Both the position numbers and the translations under genes were made by a program. Under the pieces are notes generated by a model. The model saw only the letters and a list, made by a program, of their open reading frames with translations. It was not told the origin of the DNA and ran no database searches. From Pseudomonadota bacterium (GTDB taxonomy: Bacteria > Pseudomonadota > Alphaproteobacteria > Rhizobiales > Beijerinckiaceae), in assembly GCA_023393655.1 (NCBI GenBank), contig JAEWKP010000060.1, positions 1-14,889 of the forward strand: a DNA stretch of 14,889 nt. Direction: 5' to 3'. Below are positions 6,409 through 14,074 of the stretch, piece by piece (the first letter of the stretch is position 1; every line of letters begins with the position of its first letter).

Positions 6409-7755
6409 TCAGGCGGCACTCTCAGTGCGCTTGCCTTCCGGCGCGTCGCTACCCCTACCCACATCGTCATATGTGAAGCCTTTGGCTCTGACCTGTTCGG
6501 GGCGATAGACGTTTCGCAGGTCGATCAGGACGGGGGCGGCCATGGCGGCCTTGACCCGGTCGAGATCGAGCGCCCGGAAGATGTTCCACTCGGTCACGAT
6601 CACCGCCGCGTCCGCACCGGCGACGCATTCATAGGCGTCGCGGCAATAGGCTACGCCGGCCGGCAGCACAGCCTTCGCCTGCTCCATCCCCTCGGGGTCG
6701 AAGGCGCGGATCGTGGCGCCACCATCCTGCAAGGCTGTGATCACGGCGATCGAGGGTGCGTCGCGCATGTCGTCGGTATTCGGCTTGAAGGTTAGGCCCA
6801 GCACCGCGATCGTCTTGCCGCGTACCGAGCCGCCGCAGGCCGCCACCACCTTGCGGCCCATCGCCCGCTTGCGCTGGTCGTTCACCGCCGCGACCGTCTC
6901 GACGATGCGCGACGGCGTGCCGTAATCCTGCGCCGTCTTGATCAGCGCGAGCGTATCCTTCGGGAAGCACGAGCCGCCATAGCCCGGCCCGGCATGAAGG
7001 AACTTGCCGCCGATGCGGTTGTCGAGCCCCATGCCGCGGGCGACGTCCTGGACGTTGGCACCGACCTGCTCGCACAGATCCGCGATCTCGTTGATGAAGG
7101 TGATCTTCGTCGCCAGGAAGGCGTTGGCCGCGTATTTGGTCAGTTCCGCCGTACGCCGGCCGGTGTTCAGGATCGGCGCGTTGTTGAGATAGAGCGGCCG
7201 GTAGATATCGGCCATCACGGCACGGGCCCGCTCGTCGTACGTGCCGACGACGATCCGGTCTGGTCGCTTGAAATCCTCGATCGCGGCGCCCTCGCGCAGG
7301 AACTCGGGATTGGAGACCACGGCGAACTCGGCATCGGGCCTGAGCCCCCGGACAATGCGCTCGACCTCGTCGCCGGTGCCGACCGGGACCGTCGACTTGG
7401 TCACGATCACCGTATAGCCCTGGAGAGCCTGCGCGATCTCGCGGGTCGCAGCATAAACATAAGAAAGATCGGCGAAGCCGTCGCCGCGTCGCGAGGGCGT
7501 GCCGACAGCGATGAAGACAGCATCGGCCTCGGCGACTGGGCCGGCGAGATCAGTGGTGAAGAACAGCCGCCCCGCCGCCGCATTCGTTTGCACCAGATCC
7601 GACAGCCCAGGCTCGAAGATCGGAATCTCGCCCCGCTTCAACGCCGCGACCTTGCTCTCGACCCTGTCGACGCAAACGACGTCATGCCCAAAATCCGCAA
7701 AGCAGGCCCCCGACACCAGACCCACATAGCCCGAGCCAACCATCACGATCTTCAT
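6409..7755 (-). CDS. ugd: UDP-glucose 6-dehydrogenase
   Basis: 448 aa cytoplasmic enzyme that oxidises UDP-glucose to UDP-glucuronate with two NAD+. The N-terminal Rossmann motif VGSGYVG (residues 6-12) binds NAD. ELTKYAANAFLATKITFINE holds catalytic K207 and N211, and the nucleophile is C263 in GGSCFPKDT. The C-terminal UDP-binding domain includes GLTFKPNTDDMRDAPS. Length is typical. ATG 7753-7755 has GGGAG seven bases upstream. UDP-glucuronate feeds acidic exopolysaccharide, capsule or LPS, and the gene sits upstream of manC. It is transcribed divergently from the riboswitch operon, so 7756-7960 should contain promoters for both directions. Confidence 0.95.
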   Translation of the reverse strand: MKIVMVGSGYVGLVSGACFADFGHDVVCVDRVESKVAALKRGEIPIFEPGLSDLVQTNAAAGRLFFTTDLAGPVAEADAVFIAVGTPSRRGDGFADLSYVYAATREIAQALQGYTVIVTKSTVPVGTGDEVERIVRGLRPDAEFAVVSNPEFLREGAAIEDFKRPDRIVVGTYDERARAVMADIYRPLYLNNAPILNTGRRTAELTKYAANAFLATKITFINEIADLCEQVGANVQDVARGMGLDNRIGGKFLHAGPGYGGSCFPKDTLALIKTAQDYGTPSRIVETVAAVNDQRKRAMGRKVVAACGGSVRGKTIAVLGLTFKPNTDDMRDAPSIAVITALQDGGATIRAFDPEGMEQAKAVLPAGVAYCRDAYECVAGADAAVIVTEWNIFRALDLDRVKAAMAAPVLIDLRNVYRPEQVRAKGFTYDDVGRGSDAPEGKRTESAA

Positions 7756-7931
7756 CGGTTACTCCCTTGGAGCCGTCGCTTCGCGGCAATCCTGAGATTG
7801 CCCTTCGCAACTGCGGCATAGCGCAATCATCGGAGAATCGGAATTAGCTTCTTCTCGATGCGCTTACCTCGGGCCGAGCTTGCCTTGGGCGGCGCCGAGA
7901 CCCTTGCCGCCATATCGCACGCCGTTATCGC

Positions 7932-7960
7932 TTGACAGCAGGGCCCACCGCTCGTCATCT
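7932..7960 (+). promoter_or_regulatory. Candidate promoter for the riboswitch operon
   Basis: A perfect -35 hexamer TTGACA lies at 7932-7937, immediately upstream of the aptamer. At 17-base spacing the -10 would be TCATCT (7955-7960), a poor match to consensus. Position is right for a transcript starting just before the THI box. The weak -10 keeps confidence low; a start this late would also leave out the outermost P1 arm proposed for the aptamer. Confidence 0.35.
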
Positions 7961-8077
7961 GCATCCGTTCCCAGGGGGGCCTCGCTAGGAGGCTGAGATT
8001 CCGCCGGCTGGGCTTTCGAGCCCGGCAACGCGGTGACCCTCCGAACCTGATCCGGATCATACCGGCGTAGGGATGCG
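7961..8077 (+). ncRNA. TPP riboswitch (THI box)
   Basis: The conserved THI elements appear in order. A GGGG run leads into P2 (GCCTC 7979-7983 / GAGGC 7989-7993), then CTGAGA (7993-7998). A variable P3 arm with a GGGCT-TTCG-AGCCC tip follows. Then comes GACCCTCCGAACCTGATC, the pyrophosphate-binding side, with P5 CCGG/CCGG around ATCATA, and CGTAGGGA closing. GCATCC (7961-7966) can pair with GGATGC (8071-8076) as an outer P1 stem, though P1 pairing is not certain. The usual GGATAATACC reads GGATCATACC. TPP riboswitches repress downstream genes when thiamine pyrophosphate is plentiful, so the whole operon should be induced by thiamine shortage. Confidence 0.93.
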
Positions 8078-8135
8078 GGACATGCGGCCGTCACAGGCCC
8101 TGATTCCAGCTTGCGCTCGTGATCCTCCAGCGATC

Positions 8136-8159
8136 GACGCTTCGGCTTGGCCGCGCGTC
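8136..8159 (+). promoter_or_regulatory. Candidate expression-platform hairpin
   Basis: GACGC (8136-8140) pairs with GCGTC (8155-8159) and CGGC (8143-8146) with GCCG (8150-8153), a compact hairpin ending five bases before the GGAG ribosome site at 8165. GCGGCC (8084-8089), just after the aptamer, can instead pair with GGCCGC (8149-8154), which is mutually exclusive with this hairpin. That is the layout expected of a switch. No T-tract follows, so translational control or Rho is more likely than an intrinsic terminator. Confidence 0.4.
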
Positions 8160-8177
8160 CGAACGGAGTGGGTTGAA

Positions 8178-9254
8178 GTGACGCAAGCCGAGATCATCGC
8201 GGCGCTATCGGCGTTCATCGCGCTTCCCAACGCGTCGGAAGCCGCGTTCGAGGCGATGGCACTCAAGGTCTTCGCCTATCAGTTCCGCAACAACGAGCCC
8301 TATAAGCGCTTCTGCCTGCAGCGCGGCCGCACGCCCCTCTCGGTGAAGCGCTGGCGCGACATACCGGCCGTGCCGATCACCGCCTTCAAGGACCTGACGC
8401 TGAGCTGCAGCCCGCCGGAAGCGGCCGAACGCGTCTTCATGACCAGCGGTACGACGCAAGGCATCCGCGGCCGCAGCTACCACCCAACGCTCGACGTCTG
8501 GAAGCGCTCGATGCTGGTCAATTTCCGCGCACGCTTCATGCGCGGCCGGGAGCGCATCCGCATGGGCATCCTCTTCCCTGACGAGGCGGAGCTACCGAAT
8601 TCCTCGCTCGCCACCTATCTCTCGCTCGCCAAGCGCGAATGCGGCACGGCGGATTCCGAGACCTTCATCAATACTGCCGGGCTCGATCTCGACGGTCTTC
8701 TGTCGGCGCTGGAGCAGGCGGAGAAGGGCGGCGAGCCCTATGCCCTGCTCGGTGCGAGCTATTCCTTCGTGCCCGTGCTGGATGCGCTGGCAGTGAGCGG
8801 CCGGCGCTTCGCCCTGCCGGAAGACAGCCGCATCCTCGATACCGGAGGCTTCAAAGGCCAGTCGCGCGAGCTGGGCCCCGACGAGTTCTATGACGGGCTC
8901 AGCGCCGCCTTCGGCGTGCCGCGCGCGTCCTGCATCAACATGTACGGGATGACCGAGCTCAGCTCGCAGCTCTATGACGACGGCAATGCCGTCTGCCCGT
9001 CGGTGAAATCCGGGCCGCACTGGATCCGGAGCCGCGTCGTCGATCCACTTACCGGCGCCGACCTGCCGGACGGCGAGCGCGGCGTGATCGTCCATCACGA
9101 CCTCGCCCATTTCAACTGCGTCGCGGCGATCCTGACCGAGGATGCCGGCGAGATCGTGCCGGGTGGTTTCAGGTTGCTCGGCCGGGTCGATGGCGAGGCG
9201 TCGAAGGGCTGCTCGGTCGCGGTCGCCGAATTCCTCGCGGCGGCACGGGGCTGA
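8178..9254 (+). CDS. LuxE-family acyl-protein synthetase (ATP-dependent carboxylate activation)
   Basis: 358 aa from GTG 8178, chosen because GGAG (8165-8168) lies nine bases upstream; the earlier ATG at 8073 falls inside the riboswitch. LuxE-type enzymes adenylate a carboxylic acid with ATP and pass the acyl group to a cysteine, then to the LuxC reductase. Visible motifs are the AMP-binding P-loop MTSGTTQG (residues 88-95), NMYGMTELSS (254-263) and a C-terminal LGRVDGEASKGCS with C345, placed like the acyl-accepting cysteine near the C-terminus of LuxE. Length matches the family. It is the first gene after the TPP switch and is followed five bases later by its LuxC partner. No luciferase genes are present, so the substrate is probably not a luminescence fatty acid. 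A thiamine-related carboxylate is inferred. Confidence 0.85.
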   Translation: MTQAEIIAALSAFIALPNASEAAFEAMALKVFAYQFRNNEPYKRFCLQRGRTPLSVKRWRDIPAVPITAFKDLTLSCSPPEAAERVFMTSGTTQGIRGRSYHPTLDVWKRSMLVNFRARFMRGRERIRMGILFPDEAELPNSSLATYLSLAKRECGTADSETFINTAGLDLDGLLSALEQAEKGGEPYALLGASYSFVPVLDALAVSGRRFALPEDSRILDTGGFKGQSRELGPDEFYDGLSAAFGVPRASCINMYGMTELSSQLYDDGNAVCPSVKSGPHWIRSRVVDPLTGADLPDGERGVIVHHDLAHFNCVAAILTEDAGEIVPGGFRLLGRVDGEASKGCSVAVAEFLAAARG

Positions 9255-9259
9255 ATGCG

Positions 9260-10708
9260 GTGATCGAGCATGCGGGCCATCTGCCAGGCCTGAACCGCGA
9301 GGCTTTGCGCTGGCGCGAGGTCAGCCATGGCGCCTGGGGCGAGAGCGCCACGATCGCGCTGCCGGAACTTGATGAGGTCCAGGCCGCGGCGCTTTGCGCG
9401 GATGTGCGCGACAATGCCCGCGCCAAGCTCAAACGGATGGAGACGGCGCGCATCGTCGCAGCGATCGACGCCGCCATCGCGCGCCTGCTCGACCGGCAGC
9501 ACCCGCTGCGGCGCAAGGCCGAGCACCTCCTGCCGATCGTCACCGGCTACGATCGTGAGACCGTCCGGCTCGGCCTGACCGGCTATCTCAAGACCTTCCG
9601 CAAGCCGCAACTGCTGCGCTTCCTGGCCGAGGATTTCGCCAATCCCGGCGTGCTCGACGGTTTCCAGCCGACGCCCAAGGGCGGTTCTCTGCGGGCCCAT
9701 GGCCCGGAGCTGCTGCTGCATGTCTGGGCCGGCAATGTCCCGGCGCTCTCGCTCTGGAGCCTGATCTGCGGCCTCCTGGTCAAGGCCGGCAGCATCGGCA
9801 AGCTCGCCTCGGCCGAGCCGCTGACGGCCGGCTGGTTCGCGAACCTTCTCGCCGAGGTCGACCCCGAGATCGGCGAATGCCTCGCCATCACCTGGTGGAA
9901 GGGCGGCGAAGCGGCGGCCGAGCCGGTCTTCCTGCGCGCGGCCGACACTGTCATGGCCTATGGCGGCAACGAGACGCTCACGGCCCTGCGGGCGAAACTG
10001 CCGATCACCACGCGCTTCCTGCCGCATGGCCACAAGATCGGCTTCGGCGTCATCGCGCGCGAAGCGCTCGACAGCCGCAAGGCCCCTGCCCTGGCCCGGC
10101 TCGCCGCCCATGACGTCACCCGCTACGAGCAGCAGGGCTGCTACTCTCCGCAGATGCTGTTCGTCGAGCGCGACGGAAAGGTCAGCCCCGCCGAATTCGC
10201 GCGCTACGTCGCGCAGGAACTGGCCTCCCTCGCCTCCCGCCATCCGCGCCGCGCCCTGTCGCAGGGCGAGGCCGCCTCGATAGCGGCTTGGCGCGGTGCG
10301 CAGGAGACCCGCGCGATGGATGGAGCCGCCGAGCTTCTGGGCGAACCATCCGACAATTGGAGCGTCGTCCATGTCGAGGCGCCGGAAGCCCTGAGCCCGA
10401 CCGGGCTGAACCGCACGCTCAAGCTGGTCTCGGTCGATAGCCTCGACGAGGTTCCCACCCTCGTCGCGCCCTATCGCAGCTTCCTGCAGACGGCTGGCAT
10501 CGCCGCATCGCCCGAGCGGCTGTTCCGGCTTTCCGAGAAGCTCGGCGCCGTCGGCGTCAGCCGCATCGCACCGCTCGGCCGCATGACCGCGCCGGAGGCC
10601 GGCTGGCATCATGACGGGCGCTTAAGCCTGCTCGACCTCGTCACATTCACCGAGATCGAGCAATCGGCCGAAGCCGCGGCAGAAGGGTTCGCGCCCTATG
10701 TCGACTGA
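9260..10708 (+). CDS. LuxC-family acyl reductase (acyl-enzyme to aldehyde, NADPH)
   Basis: 482 aa from GTG 9260, five bases after the LuxE stop; the ribosome site is weak, so coupling is likely. LuxC is an aldehyde-dehydrogenase-fold enzyme that takes an acyl group onto a catalytic cysteine and reduces it to an aldehyde. The expected features are present: HVWAGNVPALSLWSLICGLL (residues 154-173, cofactor region), FLPHGHKIGFGVI (253-265), and the nucleophile C294 in YEQQGCYSPQ, equivalent to C286 of Vibrio LuxC. Length matches the family. Its end overlaps the ABC ATPase start by 11 bases, tying it firmly into the operon. Together with the LuxE homologue it forms a carboxylate reductase. Confidence 0.88.
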   Translation: MIEHAGHLPGLNREALRWREVSHGAWGESATIALPELDEVQAAALCADVRDNARAKLKRMETARIVAAIDAAIARLLDRQHPLRRKAEHLLPIVTGYDRETVRLGLTGYLKTFRKPQLLRFLAEDFANPGVLDGFQPTPKGGSLRAHGPELLLHVWAGNVPALSLWSLICGLLVKAGSIGKLASAEPLTAGWFANLLAEVDPEIGECLAITWWKGGEAAAEPVFLRAADTVMAYGGNETLTALRAKLPITTRFLPHGHKIGFGVIAREALDSRKAPALARLAAHDVTRYEQQGCYSPQMLFVERDGKVSPAEFARYVAQELASLASRHPRRALSQGEAASIAAWRGAQETRAMDGAAELLGEPSDNWSVVHVEAPEALSPTGLNRTLKLVSVDSLDEVPTLVAPYRSFLQTAGIAASPERLFRLSEKLGAVGVSRIAPLGRMTAPEAGWHHDGRLSLLDLVTFTEIEQSAEAAAEGFAPYVD

Positions 10709-11489
10709 GCAGTCGAAATCCGGCTTCGTCACGATTGAGCGGGCCCGTTATCGCTATGACGCGGCCGGCCCGGCCGTGGTCGATGCGGTCGACTGGTCGA
10801 TCCCGCGCGGCGAGATTCATTGCCTGCTCGGCCGCAGCGGCTGCGGCAAGACCACCTTGCTCAAGCTCGCGGCCGGCCTGCTGATGCCGAGCGAAGGCGC
10901 GATCCGCATCGGCGGCGAGGCGCTGCACGGCCCGAGCCCGCGCGCCGGCTTCGTCTTCCAGGCGCCGACCCTGCTCGACTGGCTGAGCGCGCTCGACAAT
11001 GTCCTGCTGCCGGTCTCGCTGAAGCGCCGCCCGACGATCGCCGACAAGGATGCAGCGCTCGACCTGCTCGAGCGTGTCGGCCTCGCAGATTTCGCCACGC
11101 GCCGCCCGGCCGAACTCTCCGGCGGCCAGCAGAGCCGCGTCGCGGTCGCCCGCGCGCTGGTCGGCAATCCCGACCTGCTGCTGCTCGACGAGCCCTTCGC
11201 GGCGCTCGATGCCCTGACGCGCGAGGAATTGCAGGACGACCTGCTGCGCCTCTGCGCGCTCAACGGCACCACCGCGCTCTTCGTCACCCATGATATCGGC
11301 GAGGCCGTCTATCTCGCCGATACGGTCGCGGTGATGGCGGCCGGCCGCGTGACGCATGTGCGCCGGATCGAACTCGTCCGCCCGCGCCATCGCGACATGC
11401 GCTATGCGCCCGGCTTCATCGCCGCCTGCCGCGCCTTGCGCGACGCGATGGATGGCGCAGCCGTGGCGAGCCGGAGGCCGGCGGCATGA
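10698..11489 (+). CDS. ABC importer ATPase (ThiZ/SsuB/TauB type)
   Basis: 263 aa cytoplasmic ATPase. Walker A GRSGCGKT (residues 45-52), Q-loop Q88 in FVFQAP, signature LSGGQ (140-144), Walker B LLLLDEP (160-166), D-loop ALD and H-loop H198 in VTHD are all intact. Sequence alone places it in the nitrate/sulfonate/taurine group, which includes the ThiZ subunit of the HMP-type thiamine-precursor importer. The TPP switch and the THI5-like binding protein favour the ThiZ role. Start ATG 10698 overlaps the previous gene, and its stop overlaps the permease ATG as ATGA. Confidence 0.92.
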   Translation: MSTEQSKSGFVTIERARYRYDAAGPAVVDAVDWSIPRGEIHCLLGRSGCGKTTLLKLAAGLLMPSEGAIRIGGEALHGPSPRAGFVFQAPTLLDWLSALDNVLLPVSLKRRPTIADKDAALDLLERVGLADFATRRPAELSGGQQSRVAVARALVGNPDLLLLDEPFAALDALTREELQDDLLRLCALNGTTALFVTHDIGEAVYLADTVAVMAAGRVTHVRRIELVRPRHRDMRYAPGFIAACRALRDAMDGAAVASRRPAA

Positions 11490-12235
11490 TCGCCCGCCTG
11501 CCCTCGCTCCTGCTGTTCGTCGCCCTGCTCGCCGGCTGGGAGGCCTGGTGCCGGCTCGGCGGGCTCTCGCCGCTGGTCCTGCCTGCGCCGTCCAGCGTGC
11601 TCGCGACACTGTGGAGCGAGATCACGACCGGCAGGCTCTGGCCGCATCTGGCGATGACCGCTGCGGAGATGGCGCTGGGCCTCGGCATCGGCGCCGTCGT
11701 CGGGCTTGGCACCGGCATCCTTCTGGCGGAATTCCCGGCGCTGAGCCGCCTGCTGCGGCCCTATGTGCTGGCGAGCCAGCTCGTGCCCAAGCTGGCGCTC
11801 GGGCCGCTCTTCATCATCTGGTTCGGCTTCGGCATGACGCCGACCGTCGTCATCACCGCGCTGATCTGCTTCTTCCCGCTGATGGAGAACACACTGACGG
11901 GGATAATCGAGGTCGACGCCTCCCGGCGCGAGCTCTTCCGCATGCTCGGCGCCGGGCGCCTCACGACCTTGCTGCGGCTCAAGCTGCCATCGGCCCTGCC
12001 CGTCATCATGGCGGGTCTGCGCGTCGCCGTCGTGCTCGCGCTCGTCGGCGCCGTCGTCGGCGAGTTCATCGGCGGCCGGATCGGGCTCGGCGCCTCGATC
12101 ATCGCGGCGCAGAGCGTGATGGATTCGAGCCTAATCTTCGCGCTCTTCATCGTCATCACCGCCCTTGGAATGCTGCTCTACGAGGCCGTGCGCCTGATCG
12201 AGCGTCGCGTCCTGCATCGCTTCTCGAAAGGCTGA
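11486..12235 (+). CDS. ABC importer permease (ThiX/SsuC/TauC type)
   Basis: 249 aa inner-membrane protein with about six hydrophobic spans, starting near residues 8-20. The EAA loop lies at about residues 145-173 (SRRELFRMLGAGRLTTLLRL), where it contacts the ATPase. GGGLG-type permease features of the BPD_transp_1 family occur near GEFIGGRIGLGASI (192-205). ATG 11486 has GGAGG eight bases upstream and overlaps the ATPase stop by four bases. As a homodimer it should form the channel of the importer encoded with its two neighbours. Confidence 0.92.
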   Translation: MIARLPSLLLFVALLAGWEAWCRLGGLSPLVLPAPSSVLATLWSEITTGRLWPHLAMTAAEMALGLGIGAVVGLGTGILLAEFPALSRLLRPYVLASQLVPKLALGPLFIIWFGFGMTPTVVITALICFFPLMENTLTGIIEVDASRRELFRMLGAGRLTTLLRLKLPSALPVIMAGLRVAVVLALVGAVVGEFIGGRIGLGASIIAAQSVMDSSLIFALFIVITALGMLLYEAVRLIERRVLHRFSKG

Positions 12236-12241
12236 ATATCC

Positions 12242-13234
12242 ATGCGCGCTTTGCCTGCCTTCCTCGCTCTCGCCCTATCGTGGCTGGCCGTCGCGCCCGC
12301 GAAAGCGCAGGCGCCGGACAAGGTCACCGTCGCCGGCTGGAGCCAGCCGATCAGCGAGATCACCAATCTCCTGGCCGAGCCGGACAAGGGCTTCTTCAAG
12401 GCCAATGGCATCGCGCTCGACTATGTGCCCGGCAATGGCGGCGGCGCGGCCTTGCAGAACATGCTAGCCGGGCAGGCCGACATCGCCTTCACCGACCCGG
12501 CCGCGCTCTATCTCGCGCTCGACAAGGGCGAGAAGCTCGTCGCGATCTACAACATTTACCCGCAGAACGTCTTCAACGTCGTCGCTCTGAAGAGCAGCGG
12601 CATCCGCTCGGCCGCCGATCTCAAGGGCAAGCGCATCGGCGTCTACAGCCTCGCCAGCGGCACCTACCAGAACCTGCTCGTGCTGCTGCACCAGGTCGGC
12701 CTTGGCGAGAAGGACGTCACGATCCAGCCGACCGGCCTGCTCAACTTCGCACCGCTGATGCAGGGGCAGGTCGACGCCACCGCCGCGACCGATACCGGCC
12801 TGCTCGTCGCCCGCGCCAAGGGGCTGGGCGAGTCCACCGTCATCGAGGTCCGCGACCAGATCAACCTGCCGAGCGACATCTTCGTCGTGAAGGAGAGCTA
12901 TTACGAGCAGAACAAGCCGCTGCTGAAACGCTTCCTCGCCGCCTATCGCGACTCGGCCGCCTGGATGATCGCGAAGCCGGAGGAAGCCGCGCGCATCGCC
13001 GTCACCCGCGCCATCAACGGCCGCGACGAGGCTGTGAACCTCGAGATCATCAAGCTGCGCAATGCCTCGAGCATCTCGCCGACGACGGAGCGCGACGGGC
13101 TCGGCCGTTTCGATCTCGAAGCCCTGCAGAAGGGCGCCGACACCTTCCGCAGCCTCGGCCTGATCAGCCGCCAGATCGACATTAAGGCCGTCGTGAAGAG
13201 CGACCTGATCCCCGCGAAGGATGGCGCGCCGTGA
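12242..13234 (+). CDS. Periplasmic binding protein, NMT1/THI5-like (ThiY-type)
   Basis: 330 aa. A Sec signal peptide (residues 1-22, hydrophobic core then APAKA) should be cleaved before QAPDKV; there is no lipobox. The mature protein has the SsuA/THI5-like fold. Markers are GFFKANGIALDYVPGNGGGA (about 51-70), LAGQADIAFTDPAALYLAL (about 76-94) and DLKGKRIGVYSLASGT, which marks the second lobe. It delivers a small ligand to the permease. The protein has no cysteine, so the CCCFC signature of eukaryotic Thi5 enzymes is absent; it is a binding protein, not an HMP synthase. The riboswitch implies a thiamine-related ligand; which one is not visible. It starts six bases after the permease, and its stop overlaps the SDR start. 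Confidence 0.9.
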   Translation: MRALPAFLALALSWLAVAPAKAQAPDKVTVAGWSQPISEITNLLAEPDKGFFKANGIALDYVPGNGGGAALQNMLAGQADIAFTDPAALYLALDKGEKLVAIYNIYPQNVFNVVALKSSGIRSAADLKGKRIGVYSLASGTYQNLLVLLHQVGLGEKDVTIQPTGLLNFAPLMQGQVDATAATDTGLLVARAKGLGESTVIEVRDQINLPSDIFVVKESYYEQNKPLLKRFLAAYRDSAAWMIAKPEEAARIAVTRAINGRDEAVNLEIIKLRNASSISPTTERDGLGRFDLEALQKGADTFRSLGLISRQIDIKAVVKSDLIPAKDGAP

Positions 13235-13998
13235 AATTCCGCGACCGGGCCATCCTCGTCACCGGCGCGAGCCGCGGCATCGGGGCTGCGATCGCGAAGG
13301 CCTTCGCTGCCGAGGGCGGGATCGTCGTCGTCAATTACCGGACGAACGCAGCGGCGGCCGAGGCGGTCGTCGCGGAATGCCGCGCGCTTGGCGGCGAGGC
13401 GCTCGCCGTCGCGGCCGACGTCACTTCACTGAACGCCGTCGCGGCCATGGCGACGCGTATCGCCGAGGAAGTCGGCCGGCTCGATGTCGTCGTCAACAAC
13501 GCCTTCGCGCCCTATCGTTTCGACCCGGACAACCGCGCCCGTTTCTGGGAGACGCCCTGGGAGGCCTACGAGCAGCAATTCGAGGGCGCGGTGAAGGCAG
13601 CCTATACGGCCAGCCGCGCGATGCTGCCGCTGCTCCAGCGCCGCAGCGGCGGGGCCATCGTCAATCTCGCCAGCGATCTGGTGACACGGCCGAGCATTCC
13701 CTACCACGACTACACCACGGCCAAGGCAGCGCTCGTGGGCTTCAGCCGCAATCTCGCGGCCGAGCTCGGCCCGCTCGGCATCCGCGTCAACTGCGTCGCG
13801 CCGGGGCTGGTCTATCCGACGCAAGCGAGCGCGGCGACGCCGGAGGAGGTGCGGGAGATGCTGATCGCCCAGACACCCTTGCGCCGCATCGCGACGCCGG
13901 AGGATGTCGCTGGCCCCGTGCTCTTCCTCGCCAGCGAGTGGAGCCGCTTCGTCACGGGCCAAGTGCTCCATGTCGATGGCGGGCTGGTGATGGCCTGA
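13231..13998 (+). CDS. Short-chain dehydrogenase/reductase (SDR, FabG-like)
   Basis: 255 aa classical SDR. TGASRGIG (residues 11-18) binds NAD(P), VVNNAF (88-92) follows strand 4, and the catalytic residues S148, Y161 and K165 (YTTAK) are correctly spaced. PLRRIATPEDVAGPVLFLAS and VTGQVLHVDGG are the usual C-terminal blocks. GTG 13231 overlaps the binding-protein stop as GTGA. In this operon it is a good candidate to reduce the aldehyde made by the LuxE/LuxC pair to an alcohol; this is inference. A FabG-like gene named oarX has, as I recall, been linked to THI boxes in comparative-genomic work. A FabG-like 3-oxoacyl reductase role is the alternative. Confidence 0.88.
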   Translation: MKFRDRAILVTGASRGIGAAIAKAFAAEGGIVVVNYRTNAAAAEAVVAECRALGGEALAVAADVTSLNAVAAMATRIAEEVGRLDVVVNNAFAPYRFDPDNRARFWETPWEAYEQQFEGAVKAAYTASRAMLPLLQRRSGGAIVNLASDLVTRPSIPYHDYTTAKAALVGFSRNLAAELGPLGIRVNCVAPGLVYPTQASAATPEEVREMLIAQTPLRRIATPEDVAGPVLFLASEWSRFVTGQVLHVDGGLVMA

Positions 13999-14007
13999 GC
14001 AGAGGGC

Positions 14008-14024
14008 GAGGAGCAGGCCTCCTC
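14008..14024 (+). other. Small hairpin between SDR and last operon gene
   Basis: GAGGAG (14008-14013) and CTCCTC (14019-14024) pair around a five-base loop in the 76-base gap after the SDR stop. No T-tract follows. It may tune or stabilise the distal transcript, or be incidental. Confidence 0.3.
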
Positions 14025-14074
14025 TCCGCTCGAAACCTGTGGCATGCCTGAAGGCTCAGCTCCGTGAGGAAGCC

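Noticed and set aside
6213..6470. 85-codon minus-strand ORF ending just before manC
   Set aside because: Overlaps the ugd 3' end in another frame and the structured leader; basic, low-information product.
6994..7821. 275-codon plus-strand frame
   Set aside because: Antisense to ugd, no recognisable protein features.
8073..8177. 35-residue N-terminal extension of the LuxE homologue
   Set aside because: Its ATG lies inside the TPP aptamer and the extension is not protein-like; GTG 8178 has a proper ribosome site.
9095..10612. 505-codon minus-strand frame
   Set aside because: Antisense to the LuxE end and the LuxC gene; no domain, composition of a shadow frame.
8178..10708. Bioluminescence operon
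   Set aside because: LuxE and LuxC homologues are present but no luciferase subunits; the TPP riboswitch and importer point elsewhere.
11356..13185. 609-codon plus-strand frame
   Set aside because: Runs out of frame through the ATPase end, the permease and the binding protein, all of which have intact motifs; Arg-rich shadow.
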